This document shows positions 61,786 to 64,000 of a stretch of DNA of 64,000 bases, piece by piece. The stretch lies in assembly GCF_007992195.1 (NCBI RefSeq), contig NZ_BJZU01000005.1, positions 62,001 to 126,000 on the forward strand, in the 5' to 3' direction. The notes under the pieces are model-generated. The model did not search any database. It saw nothing but the letters and a program-made list of their open reading frames with translations, and was not told the DNA's origin. A program made the translations under genes and the position numbers. Within the stretch, counting starts at the first letter, position 1. Every line of letters begins with the position of its first letter. Source of the stretch: Methylobacterium oxalidis. Its GTDB lineage: Bacteria; Pseudomonadota; Alphaproteobacteria; Rhizobiales; Beijerinckiaceae.

Positions 61786-63588
61786 TCATGCCTCGGCCCC
61801 GCTCAGGAAGAGGCCAGTCCAGCCGGGCAGCGCGCCGCTTCCGTCCGGAGCGTTCGTCCAGAACACGCGGCCGCCGCGCAGGTCCGCGGCGAAGGGCCCG
61901 GTTCCCACGTTGGCGACGAAGCGGTAGCTGCCGCCCTCGAAGCGCCAGGTGCAGTCCACGACGTCGGGCCGCGGCAGGCTCGCCGTCGCGCCGAGGTACC
62001 GGGTCTTCGTCAGCGGCACCACGATCTCGCGGCGCAGGCGCAGCAGGTGCTTCGTGTCCGCCAGCACCTCCCGGTGAGGCGAGCGCTCCCGCTCCGACCA
62101 GTCGAGCTTCGAGGCCGCGAAGGTCCTGGCCTCGGTCGGATCCGGGATGACCGAGGTGTCGTCGGCGAAGGCCGCGAAGCTCTTGAACTCGCGCCGCCGC
62201 CCCTCGCGGACCGCCCTGTTCAGATCCTCGTCGGGCGCGAAGTCGACGAAGAACAGGAACGGGGTCGAGGCCGACCATTCCTCGCCCATCCAGAGCATCG
62301 GGATCTGCGGCGCGAGCAGGAAGCCGGCTCGGGCGAGCGCGAGCTTGTCCGCGTCGGCCAGGTGGCTGAGGCGCTCGCCCAGAGCCCGGTTGCCGACCTG
62401 GTCGTGGTTCTGCAGGAAGGTCACGAAGGCCGAGGGCGGCAGGTGGGCGGAGGGCTCGCCGCGCGGGTGGTCGCCCAGCGTCTTGAAGGGCTCGCCCTGG
62501 TAGGCGAAGCCCTCCGACAGGCAGCGGGCGAGGTGCTCGACCGGGCGGTCGCTGAAGCTCTCGTAGTAGCCCGCATCCTCGCCCGTCAGCAGCACATGCC
62601 AGCAATGGTGGAGATCGTCGGCCCATTGCGCGCTGTGCTGGCGCGGCGCACCGGCCTCGTCGCGCTCAAGCCAGCGCGCCTGGTTCGCCTCGTTCTCGAG
62701 GATCAGGTGGACGTGCCGGTTCGGCAGGCGCTCCCGCACGGTCTCGCCGAGTTCGGCCAGGAAGTGGCGCTCGGAATCGTCGAGGATGGCGTGGACGGCG
62801 TCGAAGCGCAGGCCGTCGAAATGATACTCTTCGAGCCAGTAGAGGGCGTTCTGGAGAAAGTACTGGCGCACGACGTGGCCGCTCTCGCGCCCGTCGAAGT
62901 TGATGCCCGCACCCCAGGGCGTCTGGTGGCGCTCGGTGAAGAAGGTCTTGGCGTAGGCGTGGAGATAGTTCCCGGCCGGGCCGAAATGGTTGTAGACCGC
63001 GTCGAGGAAGACCATGAGCCCGAGCGCGTGGGCCCGGTCGATCAGGCGCTTCAGGTCGTCCGGCCGGCCGTAGGCCGCGTCCGGCGTGTAGGGCAGCACG
63101 CCGTCGTAGCCCCAGTTGCGGCCGCCCTTGAAGTCCGCGATGGGCAGGAGCTCGATCGCGGTGACGCCGAGGTCGCGCAGGTCCTCCAGGCGCTTCTCCA
63201 GGCCCGCGTAGGTGCCCTCCGGCGTCGCGGTGCCGACGTGGAGCTCGTAGATCACCGCCTCCTCGAAGGGGCGGCCCGTCCAGGCGGCGTCGGTCCAGGC
63301 GAAGGCTTGCGGATCGATCACCTCGCTCGGGCCGGCGACGTCCTCCGGCTGGAAGCGCGAGGCCGGGTCCGGCACGACGAGGTCGCCGTCGATGCGGAAG
63401 CCGTAGCGCGCGCCCGCGCGCGCGCCCGGCACGGTCGCCTCGCGCCAGCCCTCGCCCACCTCCGGGAAGGGGTGATCGGCCCCGTCGACCACCAGGGCCA
63501 CGTCCTTCGCGGTGGGCGCCCAGAGTCGGAACCGCACCGCGTCCGCGACGATCTCGCTGCCAAAGGCCATCGTGTGGGCGCGCCGCAT
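61786..63588 (-). CDS. treZ: Malto-oligosyltrehalose trehalohydrolase
   Basis: A 600-residue GH13_10 enzyme that releases trehalose from maltooligosyltrehalose. The N-terminal beta domain (VRFRLWAPTAKDVALVVDG) precedes the barrel. Catalytic D is near 262 in FDGLRFDAVHAI, E near 298 in LILENEANQ and D near 394 in LQNHDQVGNRA. The ATG at 63588 has GAGGA 10 bp upstream; an ATG at 63570 (MAFGSEIVADAV) is also possible. It works directly after TreY, which is encoded 79 bp downstream in the same orientation. Confidence 0.94.
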   Translation of the reverse strand: MRRAHTMAFGSEIVADAVRFRLWAPTAKDVALVVDGADHPFPEVGEGWREATVPGARAGARYGFRIDGDLVVPDPASRFQPEDVAGPSEVIDPQAFAWTDAAWTGRPFEEAVIYELHVGTATPEGTYAGLEKRLEDLRDLGVTAIELLPIADFKGGRNWGYDGVLPYTPDAAYGRPDDLKRLIDRAHALGLMVFLDAVYNHFGPAGNYLHAYAKTFFTERHQTPWGAGINFDGRESGHVVRQYFLQNALYWLEEYHFDGLRFDAVHAILDDSERHFLAELGETVRERLPNRHVHLILENEANQARWLERDEAGAPRQHSAQWADDLHHCWHVLLTGEDAGYYESFSDRPVEHLARCLSEGFAYQGEPFKTLGDHPRGEPSAHLPPSAFVTFLQNHDQVGNRALGERLSHLADADKLALARAGFLLAPQIPMLWMGEEWSASTPFLFFVDFAPDEDLNRAVREGRRREFKSFAAFADDTSVIPDPTEARTFAASKLDWSERERSPHREVLADTKHLLRLRREIVVPLTKTRYLGATASLPRPDVVDCTWRFEGGSYRFVANVGTGPFAADLRGGRVFWTNAPDGSGALPGWTGLFLSGAEA

Positions 63589-63647
63589 GGGGCCACCGTC
63601 CTCGTCTGTCGCAAATGGGCTGGCGTATCGGGCTCCGCCTTCCTGAG

Positions 63648-63673
63648 AAGCTTGCCCCGATCTGTCTGGTTCC
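63648..63673 (-). promoter_or_regulatory. Weak candidate EcfG-type promoter upstream of treZ
   Basis: On the minus strand GGAAC (63673-63669) is followed after 17 nt by GCTT (63651-63648), about 60 bp before the treZ start. General stress (EcfG) promoters read GGAAC-N16/17-CGTT, so the -35 is perfect and the -10 is imperfect. Confidence 0.3.
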
Positions 63674-63758
63674 CCGCACCGCAACTATGGCGGCGCCCGC
63701 GCGCGGCAACCGCCGCGCCGCGGGGGCGGCGGCTCAAAATCGCATGCCTCGATTCAGC

Positions 63759-64000
63759 TCAGGCAGGCTCGCGGCCGTTCGGGGCGGCAAGCACGAGGAG
63801 CGAGCGCGGGGCGAGGTCGACCTCGGCGCCGGCGTGGTGGGAGGGGCGGTCCTTCGGCACGGCTCCGGTGGGCGAGGCGGTGTCGAAGACCGGGCTCCAG
63901 GGCCCCCCGACCGCCGTGCCGAGGCGAAACGCGCAGGGCTCCTCCGACCCGTTGACGAGGATGAGGAGCCGGTCGCCGCGCTCGTGGTCGTTGCCGATCT
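63759..64000 (-). CDS. glgX: Glycogen debranching enzyme, C-terminal end (window edge)
   Basis: The last 79 codons of a minus-strand gene are present, in frame from the window edge to a TGA at 63759-63761. Visible segments are IGNDHERGDRLLILVNGSEE, WSPVFDTASPTGA and an end LAPRSLLVLAAPNG, the usual C-terminal beta domain of GlgX, a GH13_11 isoamylase-type enzyme removing alpha-1,6 branches from phosphorylase limit dextrin. The assignment rests on the C-terminus and on the neighbouring treZ; TreX is the equivalent name in trehalose operons. A 170-bp gap separates it from treZ. Confidence 0.8.
   Translation of the reverse strand, partial: IGNDHERGDRLLILVNGSEEPCAFRLGTAVGGPWSPVFDTASPTGAVPKDRPSHHAGAEVDLAPRSLLVLAAPNGREPA

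Overview
The window looks like a chromosomal segment from a high-GC alphaproteobacterium of the Hyphomicrobiales, most like Methylobacterium/Methylorubrum. This rests on base composition and family content (CpdR, DUF1178, DUF983, an aa3 oxidase operon followed by thrC and an M16 peptidase, GlgE/TreS fusions, ceramide glucosyltransferase). No database search was possible. Genes are densely packed. I see no prophage, insertion sequence, CRISPR array or rRNA; one tRNA (Leu-CAA) is present.

Layout. 1-8.8 kb is a mixed housekeeping stretch: a partial ABM-domain protein, an ArsR-type regulator, a histone-deacetylase-family amidohydrolase, a ceramide glucosyltransferase, a class I glutamine amidotransferase, tRNA-Leu, a DedA/YqaA membrane protein overlapping dsbB, three REP-like palindromes, a DUF1178 protein, a Nit1-type amidase overlapping grxC, the response regulator cpdR and an N-formylglutamate amidohydrolase. 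8.8-13.7 kb holds divergent galU and galE, a lytic transglycosylase and an SGNH/DUF459 hydrolase. 13.75-20 kb is the glutamate synthase pair gltB-gltD. After a 644-bp gap come a secreted Pro/Ala-rich PepSY-like protein and fdhD.

23-32.9 kb is the cytochrome aa3 oxidase region in a typical alphaproteobacterial order: ctaC, ctaD, ctaB, a 54-residue membrane protein, ctaG, ctaE, a DUF983 protein, surf1, a DUF4864 protein, thrC and an M16 peptidase. 33-38.5 kb holds a large 7TM-PAS-GGDEF-EAL protein, a single-domain receiver, two small unknown proteins and an oxidoreductase whose ferredoxin-like domain has lost its cysteines. A chemotaxis receptor and a diguanylate cyclase follow at 44.8-47.6 kb, inside the carbohydrate region.

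38.6-64 kb is dominated by alpha-glucan and trehalose metabolism. glgP (minus strand) is divergent from a GH13 alpha-glucosidase and glgA. From the right edge a minus-strand series runs glgX (partial), treZ, malQ-treY fusion, GH13-glgE fusion, treS-maltokinase fusion, glgB. By family knowledge these proteins could form a closed loop. TreY/TreZ turn glucan into trehalose. TreS isomerises trehalose to maltose, and its maltokinase domain makes maltose-1-phosphate. GlgE polymerises that to glucan, GlgB branches it, and GlgX, GlgP and MalQ break it down. GlgA offers a second entry through ADP-glucose, but no glgC is in the window. The three large fusions, above all the two-GH13 GlgE protein, are the most distinctive content.
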